Positions 1 through 10,719 of a DNA stretch of 64,000 nt are shown piece after piece. A model generated the notes under the pieces. That model searched no databases, was not told the DNA's origin, and saw only the letters and a program-made list of their open reading frames with translations. Source of the stretch: Eumeta japonica (Eukaryota > Arthropoda > Insecta > Lepidoptera > Psychidae); assembly GCA_005406025.1 (NCBI GenBank), contig BGZK01001309.1, forward strand, positions 1 to 64,000. Reading direction: 5' to 3'. Position 1 is the stretch's first letter. Each line of letters starts with the position of its first letter. A program made the position numbers and the translations under genes.

Positions 1-574
1 AATGTAAGTATTTACATTACTCATTAATTAATTAATGTGTAATGCGTGGTCTTTCATTACTCATTATGTTAACAAAAACCTTTAGAGTGATAGGGAGTTT
101 TGAATTTTTGATGGATGTTTAATGTTGGATTGAAATAGAATTGAAAGATATGTTTTAATTAAAAATTTTTAAGACATAAACTATACCAAATTGAAAATGT
201 GATTTTGAATTAGAATCCATTTTCTCTATATATGATATTACACTCAGGTTTTAACATTTTAATAACAGCTATTAAATACACTAATTATATTTTTATAATG
301 GGTATAATGGAATAGTCATTAATTCTCCATCAACTATACAGAAGTAGGTAATAAAGTTGATACATTACAATACTCATTAAAATATAAAAAATGAGTAATG
401 GAAAAAAATTAATTTTATTACTCATTAATTTGAAAATTTTTAATGTAGATTATTAAAGTACTCATTATTTTTTTTTAATGAGTAATGTAAAGATAATCCA
501 TTATTCATTAAAAAAAAATGTAATGAAAATCAATTTTTGTTCCATTACAAAAAAAAAATGAGTAATGGGAAGTG
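1..574. repeat. AT-rich stretch with recurring attactcatt / aatgagtaat words
   Basis: The decamer attactcatt and its reverse complement aatgagtaat, or one-base variants, recur throughout on both strands, for example near 57, 369, 390, 417, 478 and 558. They continue into the neighbouring inverted repeat. Alternating orientation makes many small potential hairpins. It is probably a decayed palindromic or MITE-like element in an intron of the Kdm2 gene. I see no coding potential. Confidence 0.5.
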
Positions 575-838
575 AGTAGTTTGAATAATTTTGAAAAGGT
601 GGCGCTTTTGAGCATCATTTTTTTGAGCAATGAAACGCCAATGCATTAACTTTTCATTACTCATTATTAACAGTAATGAGTAATGAAACGCCAATGCATT
701 AACTAAAGAAATGCATTTTTTGCAACTCTGATTCTATCGTTATAGACTTGTCTCTGTAATGTCATAATCTCCCCTTTGGGAGAAGTGGTGTTTGGTGATG
801 CTCAAAAGCGCCACCTTTTCAAAATTATTCAAACTACT
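575..838. repeat. Foldback element with 43-bp perfect inverted repeats
   Basis: Bases 575-617 are the exact reverse complement of 796-838, and 178 bases separate the arms. The arms contain the words ggtggcgcttttgagcatca and tgatgctcaaaagcgccacc. The loop holds a 22-bp direct repeat (aatgaaacgccaatgcattaac, at about 629 and 683). Between those copies is a 12-bp-arm palindrome built from cattactcatta and taatgagtaatg. Perfect arms in otherwise decayed DNA suggest a recent non-autonomous (MITE or foldback) insertion or a selected hairpin. It could also be an inverted duplication from repair. No open reading frame is involved. Confidence 0.8.
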
Positions 839-884
839 TTCTGACTCTTTTCAGTAATGTGTCAAACATAACTACAAATATATG

Positions 885-1908
885 TATTAGGTCGAGGAAG
901 AAGTTTTTTCGTATTGTAAAAAAAATTGCAGTAAAATCTCTGGTTGTGCTATTTATGTCTGGCTTGTTTTGATACTATTAGATAGATGACATTTTAAAAA
1001 AGAAAAATAAAACGGTGTTCCGCCATTTTTCTATTGTTTTTCTGTCTACCAGAATGAGTGAATCTAAAGTAGAAATTCGATACATTTTGAAATTTTATTA
1101 CAAATAAAGAAAAAATGTAACACAAACCTATAAAAATGACGTTTGCGGATAATGCTAATGTTCGCAAGAACTTGGCCTAAAAGCCAAGGGTTTTCAGTAA
1201 TTTTGATGTCAAGAATGAACCTCGCTCTGGTCACCTGTTCGGATAAAGTCGATGCCATTTTGGAAAAAGTAGAACAAGATCTTATGGCATAGCTGAAGAC
1301 CACAAAACAGTTTTGACTCATTTGAAAAAAGCTGCCTATACAAAAAAGCTTGATACTTGGTTTCACAATAAGTTGTTGCTATGTGTATGGTGGGATTGGA
1401 AGGGCAGTATTCATTTTGAACTATTACCACCGAGCAAAACCATCATTCGTATCTCTACTACCAATAGCTGATGAGACTTGAGCAAAAAGTAGAGAAAAAA
1501 CGGCCAAAATAGGTCAACAGAAAAGAGTGTGGCATTTCACCATGATAATGCCAGACCACACACATTTTTAGCCACTCATCAAATATTGAGAAAGTTTGGT
1601 AGGGAAGTGTTTAATGCATCCATCAGATGATCTTGCACATTCAGATTTTCACCTGTTACGGTCTTTTCAGAATTCCTTTGGTAGGTTTAGGTCAACATCA
1701 AGAGATATCAAAACTACTTTTCGCAATTTTTTGATCAGAAGACCCAAAATTTCTTCAGCAAAAAGATTGTCACTACCTATAAAATGGCAACAAGTTGTTG
1801 TACAAAATGGTGTATATATTATAATTAAATGTAAATAATATATGATGAAATATTATCATGAATTTTTTATATAAAATATGAAAAAAAACCTTCTCTCCGA
1901 CCTCATAT
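885..1908 (+). mobile_element. Decayed mariner element with both terminal inverted repeats
   Basis: A transposase relic lies between two matching ends. The left end begins near 886 with ttaggtcgaggaagaagtt. The right end, near 1875-1906, read on the opposite strand gives gaggtcggagagaaggttt. A TA flanks the left end, as expected of Tc1/mariner insertions. The element is about 1.02 kb, shorter than the usual 1.25-1.3 kb, so internal deletions have occurred. It lies in the intron upstream of the first visible Kdm2 exon, in the same orientation as the gene. Confidence 0.7.
1054..1838 (+). pseudogene. Mariner transposase pseudogene
   Basis: Conceptual translation switches frame several times but gives the mariner landmarks in order. 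At 1054 is an N-terminus starting MSESKVEIRYILKFYY. Near 1195 is a SNFDVKNEPRSG-like motif. Near 1305-1360 is KTVLTHLKKAAYTKKLDTW. Near 1390 is WWDWKGSIHFELLPP, which carries one of the catalytic aspartates. Near 1540 is the frame-broken equivalent of the VVFHHDNARPH segment. Near 1612 is LMHPSDDLAHSDFHLL. The end, near 1790-1820, is KWQQVVVQNGVYI. Stops and frameshifts, including one at the HHDNARPH segment, mean it cannot make active enzyme. The motifs fit the mariner branch with a D,D34D catalytic triad. Confidence 0.85.
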
Positions 1909-1986
1909 ATAGACATTTTTTTTCTATTTTTGTTTATGCCCTTAACCGGTGGAAATTTAGATTCACCAATTGTTGTATATTTTTAG

Positions 1987-2275
1987 GCTTATAGCACGCC
2001 TGCCAGCGCTGCGATCTCTGTCACTCGCCGGCTCTCCCGCCGAGGCGGCCCTGGCCCTCCGCTCGTCAACTTGCCCGCCTCTTACCTCGCTAGACCTGTC
2101 GTTTGCGCGGTGTCTCGACGACGCTAAGCTGCGGGGCATCTTGGCGCCTCCGGAGAACACGAGGCCTGGCGGCGGAGCGCGAACGGGGGCAGAGCCTTCA
2201 CGACTGGCGGCCCTGCGGGTGCTGAGGCTGCCGGGCACCGATATTACTGATGTCGCCATGAGATATGTCGTACAG
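1987..2275 (+). CDS. Kdm2: Kdm2 (JHDM1) internal exon, leucine-rich repeats
   Basis: The exon starts after the acceptor tatttttag and ends in CAG before the donor gtaattt. Its first base completes a codon from an upstream exon outside the window. It encodes about 96 residues of leucine-rich repeat, including LPALRSLSLAGS, LTSLDLSFARCLDDAKLRGI and LRVLRLPGTDITDVAMRYV. The order and wording, in particular LDDAK..GILAPPENTRPG followed by a GTDITD repeat, match the C-terminal LRR of KDM2A/KDM2B, where the equivalent reads LKDAQ..LLSPP..NRPG and then LDITD. KDM2 proteins demethylate histone H3 lysine 36 and recruit PRC1 variants. The LRR follows the F-box and probably mediates protein contacts. 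The exon is much more GC-rich than the flanking introns. A glycine- and arginine-rich insertion (PGGGARTGAEPSR) lengthens the loop compared with the vertebrate proteins. Confidence 0.9.
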
Positions 2276-2532
2276 GTAATTTCCTGGTTTTAATATAAAT
2301 TACTTTTAAACACAGGCGAGTCGGATTCGGTTAAAATTATATACTTCATAATTATACAAAACAGTAGTCTCAGGCTGTTTAATTTTTCACTGTAACAACT
2401 TATATTTTACTGTTATGAAGGCTTTAAGGCTTTCTATTTCAATTCTTATATTACGATAATGAATATACTTATTCAAATGTACTAGTGTGTCGTTGTAAGT
2501 TTTGAAAGTACTTTTGTTACATTAAAAAACAG
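2276..2532 (+). other. Kdm2: Kdm2 intron, 257 bp
   Basis: Donor gtaatttcc and acceptor aaaaaacag bound an AT-rich intron of ordinary insect size. It is phase 0: the exon before ends in a complete CAG codon and the next starts GCT. I see no repeat or open reading frame in it. Confidence 0.85.
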
Positions 2533-2699
2533 GCTTTACCAAAACTACAAGAATTGGATGCATCATCATGCGCTCGGCTGACGGACGCAGGTGCAGCTCA
2601 GCTTGCACACCACCCGTTACAGCGGCTGTCGCTAGCCGGTTGTAGACTTCTTACTGAGGCTGCTCTGGAGCATCTTGCCAGGTGTCCCAATCTCATCAG
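2533..2699 (+). CDS. Kdm2: Kdm2 internal exon, leucine-rich repeats
   Basis: It starts in phase 0 after the acceptor aaaaaacag and ends with two bases of a split arginine codon before the donor gtaaatat. It encodes about 55 residues forming two leucine-rich repeats of the cysteine-containing type: LPKLQELDASSCARLTDAGA, then HPLQRLSLAGCRLLTEAAL, then LARCPNLI. The spacing of L..L.L..C..LTD..A is that of F-box-associated LRRs. Read together with the exons on both sides it continues the KDM2 C-terminal LRR without a gap. The reading frame is open throughout. Confidence 0.9.
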
Positions 2700-4189
2700 G
2701 TAAATATCTAACCACCTCAAATTGATCCTAACGAGGTACAACCCGTAAGAGACGAATGTTATGGTTTCGGAACAAATAAAAGTTTTCGATATTGACTAAG
2801 ATGTAAGTTTGGATTTCAATTTAAGGGTAAACGAAAAACGTCGATTTTATACAAAATTTCATCAATCATTTTTATTCTATGATAGAAATAAATTAATATT
2901 TAAAAAATGTTCCAATAATGTGAATTTCGTTACGTGGTTTTGAAGAATTACTTTTTTCGAATATTACTTAGTTATTTGTATATTATGTAATTTTAAAAAC
3001 CAAAAAAACCGGCAGCATTTACGTCTGTGTAAGTTGCACACAGAAATGATTTTATTAGGTTTATAAACACATGTATGCAACTGTATATTATTATTTATTT
3101 GTCCAAATTGTATCAGTATACGGTATATATTTCTTCGAGACATGTACAAACAGTGAAAAAACGACTGATGTGTCAGCATAAAATTATGTAGGTGTGAAAG
3201 CGACGTTCGCAATTACAACTCCTTTCGCGTTATTTCACCTGGCGTTGCCGCTTTGGCCTTTACAGATTATATAAGCTTAATAAACACGGCACAGTAGTAA
3301 ACACTACTAAGAGTAAACACTCTTACTACGTACAATGTGGCATCGGAGCCTGAGAAACAATTCTGTTTATTTGAGTAATAGAGATATCAAATCTGTCCAT
3401 TGATTTGTCACATCCTCACGTTCTTCACTTCAACTTCTACAAATATTTTTAAAACCTGTTAGAAATTTATAATGACATATTTTCAGGACGATCTGTAACA
3501 GGTTAGAAGTATGTGTAATATAATATGTGGTTTTTATTTTTCATGAGGCGCAGAGAAATTATTTATTACATTTTATTCCATTTTAAAATTGTGGTACATA
3601 TATTGTTTATTTATTTCATTTTCTGGGGACCAATTTGGGCACGCCGTATTCTATTTGTGTCAAAAAATTGAAAATTTGATGTAATTGTAATACATTATAA
3701 TTACATTTCAAATTCAAAAACTATTTCCGATTTAGATTAGTTCAGAATACATTATTATACCCAAAACTAAGTAAGTAACTAACCCTTACAACCAATATAT
3801 ATATATATATATAATCTGTGGCGAGGGGTGAGAAAAAATATAAAGGGAAGCCAAACCTTAAAAAATTGTCAACATTAAACATTATTAATAAAATATAACT
3901 ATTACTTACCGAGCTCTGTAACGCCCTCTGGTATAACGCGGAGATATTTCATTCGCCACTTTTAGCATACTTGAAGTCAACGATAGAATACAAACGGAAG
4001 ACTTCGAGCATGCATAAAAGCAGCTTTGAAAAAGCTAATGAAGTAGTTTCCTTTAGTCGAATTTATAGCAGCGCAGTGGATAAATGAATTAAATGAGATA
4101 AAAAGCTATTTAAATTCTAGTGGTAATCTACGATTTTTCTTGAGAAAATGAGCTAATACCAAGTCATAAAAATTTGGCTTACTTTTGAT

Positions 4190-4345
4190 TTGCAACAGTA
4201 AATGTTTTCTATAGATAACAACGCGAGATCTGAAAGCCTTTGTTCTGTCTGGCTATTCCTGAGGTACGTATGAATGCGTTTGAGAGCTGAAAAGATCGTT
4301 CCGCGGCCGCAATTGTTATCGGAAGGGTTAAACAGATATTACTTA
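4190..4345 (-). pseudogene. hAT transposase C-terminal dimerisation domain remnant
   Basis: Read on the minus strand, one frame gives LPITIAAAERSF and, after losing one base, the next gives SALKRIHTYLRNSQTEQRLS followed by DLALLSIENI. This is the hAT C-terminal dimerisation (hATC) signature, normally continuous (AERSFS.LK.IK.YLR....ERL..LALLSIE). It lies downstream of the larger transposase open frame ending at 4568, from which it is separated by a stop codon and frameshifts. Confidence 0.75.
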
Positions 4346-4567
4346 AGCTTAAAATTTGAGGAAATGTATCTTTTAAGATATCTTTTGTAAATGCAAAATA
4401 ACTCGTACATATCTAATCCTTTAAGCGAGGGAGACGAATATAATACTTTTAACTCATTTTTAATGCATTTATGTCAAAAATTCGAGGAAATAATAAATTT
4501 AAATTATTTAGTTTATCCTCAGGAAATGTACGTTCGAATAAATCATATTTCGACTTACTTAGTAAAT

Positions 4568-6302
4568 CTAAAACGACAAATTGCTTAGTGAACTATATCT
4601 GGTTTGAATTTGATTTTTAACATTATCTACAATTTCGATGAAAATACGTTTATACTCGCGTTTTAAGTCTGATTCTGAGCTAAATAGACGTCGGCGTCTT
4701 CGTGGAGGCTCACTTATATCAGTGACACTGTCGTAAATTTCGTCAAACTTATTAATGAAATTACTCTCAAACCAATTTAATAGCGATTGAACTTCGCGAA
4801 TAACGACGTCTATATCACTCTGTTTATTTTGTAGTAAAGCGAAAGTAATATCTGTTCTTGCAAATAATTCAGCTAAAGTATGCAAAAAGCAAAATTCCCT
4901 ATCTTCTAATTTCATTAACAAACTTTCTGATATGGCAATTGATTCAGAATCCCAATCCATCGGATTTTCTATAATTATATTAAATGTTTGTATTATGTCG
5001 GATCTACAGTTACAAATGACATTAATAATACGAGAATGATACTGCCATCGAGTTTCTGCGACACCAGGCAAACGACGATCTGACGTTAATTTTAAAAGAC
5101 CCGAACGTTTAGTAGATTTATTAAAAAAATTTATTATGCAATTGATGTGGCCGAAAAATTGTTTTAACTCTGGAATATTTTCTAAAGATCGAGATAACAC
5201 TAAGTTAAGTACGTGAGCATAGCAAGGAATAAAGACAGCCATTGGACATTGTAATTTAATTTTTGTTTGTACGCCGCCCTGAGCACCCGACATCACAGCG
5301 GCCCCATCATACGACTGACCGATAATTTTCTTCTTTACAATTAAACTGATCTATGACCTCTAATATACTTTGCGATAACTGATCTGCTCCACGTTCTAAA
5401 GTAACATCGAAAAAACCTACAAATCTCTCTTCGATCCCCGTCTTAGTCAAATAGCGGAATATGACAGACATTTGCTCTCGATGGCTAATATCAGGTGTTT
5501 CGTCGGCTATAACCGACACGAATTTCGCAAAGTTAATTTCTGATTTAATTTCATCTCTAATGACCTGAGCTATGGACTTTATTAAATCGTTCTGAATATC
5601 GCTCGAGAGACCAGAGAACACAGAGTTCTGAGTTGAGGAACATTGCTCTAAATGCATATCTAATACTGAATCATATGTTTTTAAAAACAACAAAGTTTCT
5701 ATGTAATTACCGCGATTATCTGATGTTAATTTTTCGTCATGGCCGCGAAACGATAGCTCTTGCCTTCCTAATAAAATGATGGTGTCTATAAATCGCTTCA
5801 TTAAATTACGGTTTCGTTCTACTTTTTTATTATATGCCTCGAAAGAGTTCCCTAAAGAAATTTCAATTCTATTAATGCCAAATTCGTGCAATGCTAAAGA
5901 ACTACGAATGTGTTTTTCAGTTTGTAAGTGTTTTTTCGAGGAATTAGTAAAATTATTTATATCTACAAATCCTGTACTACTCCAAACGCTACTTGATTTT
6001 GAAAATAATAAACAAGGAAAACAATACATTCTATTATGCTTACAACTGCCAGTCAACCAAGTAAATTTTTCGTAAAGTGAAACGTGGAAATGCTTACAAA
6101 AACCATCTTTACGTTTATAATCTATTTTCATATTAGGTTTAGCACGATCTAACTCGATAATTTTCTGTTTTTGCTGAAACGTTAATTTTGAAAAGGAGTT
6201 TTCGCTTTGTAATAGAAAATCCGTAGTGCAGCATTCAATTGCTAAGAGTGCCATTATAAAATCGAAAATAGAAAAACACTTACTGAATAAATAGAATAAC
6301 AA
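4568..6302 (-). pseudogene. hAT-family transposase (ZMYM1/TTF-type), frame-broken
   Basis: Two open frames join end to end. The 5' frame (6302-5307, 331 codons) has a TTF-type zinc finger (residues 70-145, with CKHNRMYCFPCLLFS and the downstream KHLQTEKHIRSS) and a DUF4371-like region ending in VIADETPDISHREQMSV, whose aspartate at residue 267 should be the first catalytic acid. Near 5325 the frame shifts by one base. The 3' frame (to 4568) starts within the motif GQSYDGAAVMSGAQGG, where the second catalytic aspartate sits, and continues with CYAHVLNLVLS and ETRWQYHSR. It stops after a basic RRRRR tract, short of the dimerisation domain found further on. Such proteins are often annotated as zinc finger MYM-type protein 1-like. 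The long open frames suggest fairly recent decay. Confidence 0.88.
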
Positions 6303-8369
6303 TCAATTCGTCTTAAATACCACTACACTAACTCGTATTATATAAATTCAATTACACTCACAACGCTTCTATACTTAATTCGACACGGGAATGATGCTAT
6401 ATGCAAAACCGTTTTTTATTCGGGTATAATCGGAAATCTCCGCTGATCGAAACGCATTATTATTTACATAATGATGTATAACACAAGAATCCGCAACCGA
6501 ATATAACACCTAAGAGTTCACGTTAAAGGTGAAATTATGTTACACGAATTACAATTGCGTCATTTCGTTGTGGAAGCGAAACTCGCGATCAACCGAGTTC
6601 CCGTTCCCCGCTCGCCCGCGGCTTGCGACCCCAGGCTCGCGGGCCGAGGCGACGCCATAACGCTATAATACTACTGAATATGGAAGACTCAACATTTCAC
6701 ATTGATTACGACGGTTGCGAACATTCTGAATTTGGTCGTCTAAATAACTCGGTTGCTTTCGAGTTATTTGAAGTGTTTTTTATATAGAGGCTTACGTTAC
6801 TAACGTAAGAAGGCTGGATATTATTTACAATAATTATTGAAAATTAAAAATAATTTTAAGTGTCTGTATACTAAAAAGCAATAATTTATTTATTTATGAA
6901 TTATGCATATTAAATATTTTATGAAAGGAAAGCCGATAAGAATCGAGTTCTTAGAAGCCGTCGCCCCTAATATATGTATATATACCTCTTATTAATTTTG
7001 TTATGTAAATATATTTCCATATTTTTAGTGTTAGAAAATAAATCTTTACATTACATATTTTATAATGCGTTTTTAATTGCAGAGTTTTGTGTTGCAATTC
7101 TTATACGTTTTTCGTAATTAAGTTCTGATTTTCACAGAAAAATATTTCAGATTTATAAACATATAGATGATAAACTGTCTTTTATTTCATATTAAATATA
7201 CATAAGAATCAGAATATGTATTAACTAAAGTTATTTTACTTTCACATGAAATGGTGAATATAAACACTTGAAGTGTTTACATCATATGTAGTTACAAGAA
7301 CTTTGTGCCTCAAGTGTTTCAACAAGAGATTTTTACCGGGTAATATAAAGGAGGAAATAAAAATTAATGTAGAAATAGCTTTAGGTGTGGAAAAGGTGAT
7401 AAAGTAAAGACTATTTGAAATACTTTGAAATTACAAGAATTCTCTACAGGTACAACATAATTTGAAGCACATAGACGTCGTTAATTGATACATTCTATTG
7501 CATATTATGCCATTCATAAACAATTGCTATAAGTAATTTTAACGCTATAAGTGCTGTAAGGTAACAATGATTACTACTACGTAAAATTATATCCAATGAA
7601 TTAATACATTGGGAATTTATATTTTTAGGCCTTTAGGAATATACATATCATAACAATATTATTTATTGCTTTCATTTTGAATTGTTTGATAGCTATGCAT
7701 GACACATTTGGGCACATGGTAAAGTTCCATAAAAGTCAATCTCGTATGCTAATTATTATTAATTTCTATTTTACAATAAACTTCCATATAATTCAAGGGT
7801 ATATATTTATTTATTATTGATGAATAATGTATTATGTAAAATGTTAGCAACATATTTCATGCACACAATGATTATTTTATAAATGATAAAATCGTTTGTC
7901 AATGTCATCATTACATTAATTACATAATCAGTTCCGCTTACACATTTGACTGTTGCTGCTGATTAACAGTGAGCAGTAAACCGACTGAAGAAAAAAATTT
8001 CTGATTTTTATGCCGTTTTCGGCTAGGCACTTGTCAAAACTGCATGTAGAAAATCCAAAAAAACATATAATAATGATTTCGTTGCATTATTTTTTATTAT
8101 TGTCAGTAACTACTGGCAGACATTTGACAATAATGGAAAGCCATCGTTTTTCAGGCAAATGGAAAATTACATTCTTATTCAGCTGCATTTGTCACACCCT
8201 CTCCCCCTTATTTTTTGGCATAATTTATCAATAAATGTTGCTTATAAATTTGGCATACATTTACAATCATTACTTTCTTTCTTTCAATTCTATATTCTAA
8301 GACAAATTTCGCTTAACACAAAATGAAAGCTGAAAATTTCGGCGAAATAGTAGAATATAAATGTTTTTT

Positions 8370-9115
8370 TAGTAATTTTTACTGAACCTTAACCATAAAA
8401 CACTAAAAATAATGTAGTTTACATACTTTTCCTTGGTTTAAGCTATCTCCATAACAGTTTTATTGAAATCACTAAAATTACAAGAGCGCTTATTAATCTC
8501 ACAAAACAATTACGGAATCATAAGCTCTTAACTAGCTATTTTTACTTATTAAGAATAACTTGTGTAAATTTCACTGAAATTGGTTAAATTATAAGGATTC
8601 TTAGTAATTCTTACGGAGCTATAAAAATGTATAGGATATCCCTTTATTGGTTTTCATTTGTCTCCATATTTAATTTTATTGTGTATCAATTGAATTATAA
8701 GAATTTTTAGTAATTTTCGCGGAGCCCTAAAAATTATCGAATATACTTTTATTGGTTTTCAATTGTCCTCATACTAAATTTTATTGAATGCGATTAAATG
8801 ATTAGGATTCCTAGTAATTGTCACGGTATCTTAAAAATGTGTAGGATATCCTTTTATAAGTTTTCAGTTGGCTCCATACTAAATTTTATTGAAGTAGGTT
8901 AAATTATAAATGTTCTCAGTAAATTTAACGGAACCCTAAAATGTAAAGGATATACTTTTATTGGTTTTCAGTTATCTCTATACTAAATTCAATCGTCGCT
9001 AAAACTGTATCGTACAAGCTTTTGTTGATTTACAGTTAACTTTGTACTAAAGTTTATCTAAATTGGTAAAATAATAGAGGATCATAGTGATTCTTACGCA
9101 ACCTTAAAGACGAAT
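8370..9115. repeat. Diverged tandem array, unit about 100-105 bp
   Basis: The block tagtaattnt.acgga..cctaaaaatgta followed by ggatat.cttttattggttttcagttg.ctccatactaaattttattgaa and gttaaattataaggattct recurs in the same orientation, with best units beginning near 8610, 8708, 8811 and 8916 and worn partial units on either side. Individual units differ at many positions, so the array is old. The phrase cggaaccctaaaa also occurs at the ends of the dispersed repeats near 11320 and 17700, so the array may have grown from the end of such an element. Confidence 0.8.
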
Positions 9116-10440
9116 TATATCCTTGATATTTTTATTGTAGGTAATTTTTCTTGCTCGTGGCTTCATCTATGTGGACACAGAATGAATCCCGAAGTCTTTT
9201 TTTATATTGACTGATAATGCTGTGCCCAACACGATCCTGATCTCGTTTCTCGTCCTTGATTTCAATTTGATCTAAACCTCAATTGCGGTTCCGCTACGAA
9301 ATCAAATTCTTGATTGAATTATAAAAAAATTATCCCTTTTTTAAGTTTTTCTATAATTTCACCCAAGAACCCTAAATATGTATTGTTATCATTATTTATA
9401 TAAAAAGTCACGAAAATATTATTCGGCGTTTGATGGTTGAAGCAGTGTCAAACAATTTTTTTTTCATTGTTAATCATATTAATCAATAAACATAAAATTG
9501 TTTGGCGACTGACTATGTAGTACTCTCGTGGATTATTTTTTCCAATTTAAATTTGTTGTAACCTAATAAGGTGTGGCCTATTCGTGAAGCCACTTTTCTG
9601 AAAAATTCTGCTGATTTTAGACATATGTATTTGTGTTTAATAGCTTAAAATCAAATGGTCTGAAAGGAAATTTTTTTTCCGTATTATTCTAATTCGCATC
9701 TGAGACAAAATTTAATATTCATTTTTAATACAGCCAAACAGCGTCATGTCCCAACGCGTTAGCTTTTTGTAATCTTTTGGAATCACCTTAATGATACAAC
9801 CGCTTGTTGTCTAATCTTTATATTTTTACAAATCATATTCTGCCAATGGCCAGTTGAAGTATATATATTATAATATCGAAAAATAATACGTACATAATAA
9901 TATTAAATACTTTGAAAATACGTCAATAATCATAAAAATACTTCAGATTTATCTAGCTGTGTCTCGGATAATGACATAACTGCGAAACAGCCTATAAAAT
10001 TATATAATTTATTTTCAAATTACTTCCCACTCTTTTTGAACGATCTAGGGTAAAAAAAGGGTTTTGTTGTAATTAATATTGCAGATACTATTTATTAACT
10101 TTCCGATTTGATTATTAGCAATGTATATCTAACTAAAGATGATGTGCATAAGGACTTCTGTTTATTTGACATATCTTAAGGCGCGAGCGTTGATACTCGG
10201 TAATATCTTCCCGTTGTTTTTTAGATGTATAAGTTTCTCTGTTTGTCAACTATTGCAATATGCGTTTAATATTTGTTTGATTGAACGATGAATGCTTAAC
10301 ATTAACATATCCTTTTTTGCGTAATATTATTGAATAACTTAATGATTTTGTGCAACGGCGGCATTCAAGGAATATAAATCAGAAGATATATACGATGGGT
10401 CTTTTAAAGTAATAGATCGCTATAAATAAACACAGTATTT

Positions 10441-10715
10441 GTAGTGACTTTTATAAGGCATTTGATAAAAGTAGATCATAGAATAGTCCGCGAAAACCTC
10501 GCTTTCAAAGGCATTCGTGGAAGTTTATGGTACTGGTTTTTAAATATTACATACATATCTAACCAAAAGCAAAAGGTTTTCAAAGGTTATGCGTTTAATT
10601 TTGTTCGCTGGAGTTAGTTCCTCACAATTCAATTTTAGATCTTTTATTATTTAATCTTTTTATTAATGATATCCATCAATGTTCAAATAAAACACTTACT
10701 GTAGTCTCAAAATGT
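10441..10715 (+). pseudogene. LINE reverse transcriptase fragment (CR1/Jockey type)
   Basis: With small frame changes the + strand reads YSDFYKAFDKVDHRIV, then ENLAFKGIRGSLWYWFLNYI, a degraded SGVPQGS region (spelled VPHNSILDLLLFNL) and FINDIHQC. These are reverse transcriptase motifs in the order seen in CR1- and Jockey-like non-LTR retrotransposons (D.SKAFD.VDH; GVPQGSILGPLLF; FINDI). The FADD catalytic segment is absent because the fragment ends and a different repeat starts immediately after. It is a dead 5'-truncated and 3'-truncated piece within the Kdm2 intron. Confidence 0.75.
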
Positions 10716-10719
10716 AAAA

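Larger units (their letters stand above)
3815..6969 (-). mobile_element. Decayed hAT transposon with tentative ends
   Basis: A frame-broken hAT transposase read on the minus strand lies between two TA-repeat stretches. The proposed left end begins near 3816 (ctgtggcgaggggtgag). The proposed right end, read inward on the opposite strand from about 6969, is taggggcgacggcttct. They share GGCGA.GG at the same offset, a plausible decayed terminal inverted repeat. Insertion into (TA)n hides the 8-bp target duplication. The 5' part (about 6580-6660) holds a GC-rich patch that could be the old promoter region. The element identity is firm; the exact ends are tentative. Confidence 0.6.

Noticed and set aside
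1064..1430. Minus-strand open frames of 100 and 73 codons
   Set aside because: They are antisense to the mariner transposase relic, whose motifs read on the + strand; no family resemblance of their own.
1963..2259. Minus-strand open frame of 98 codons
   Set aside because: It is the shadow of a GC-rich Kdm2 exon that has splice sites and LRR homology on the + strand.
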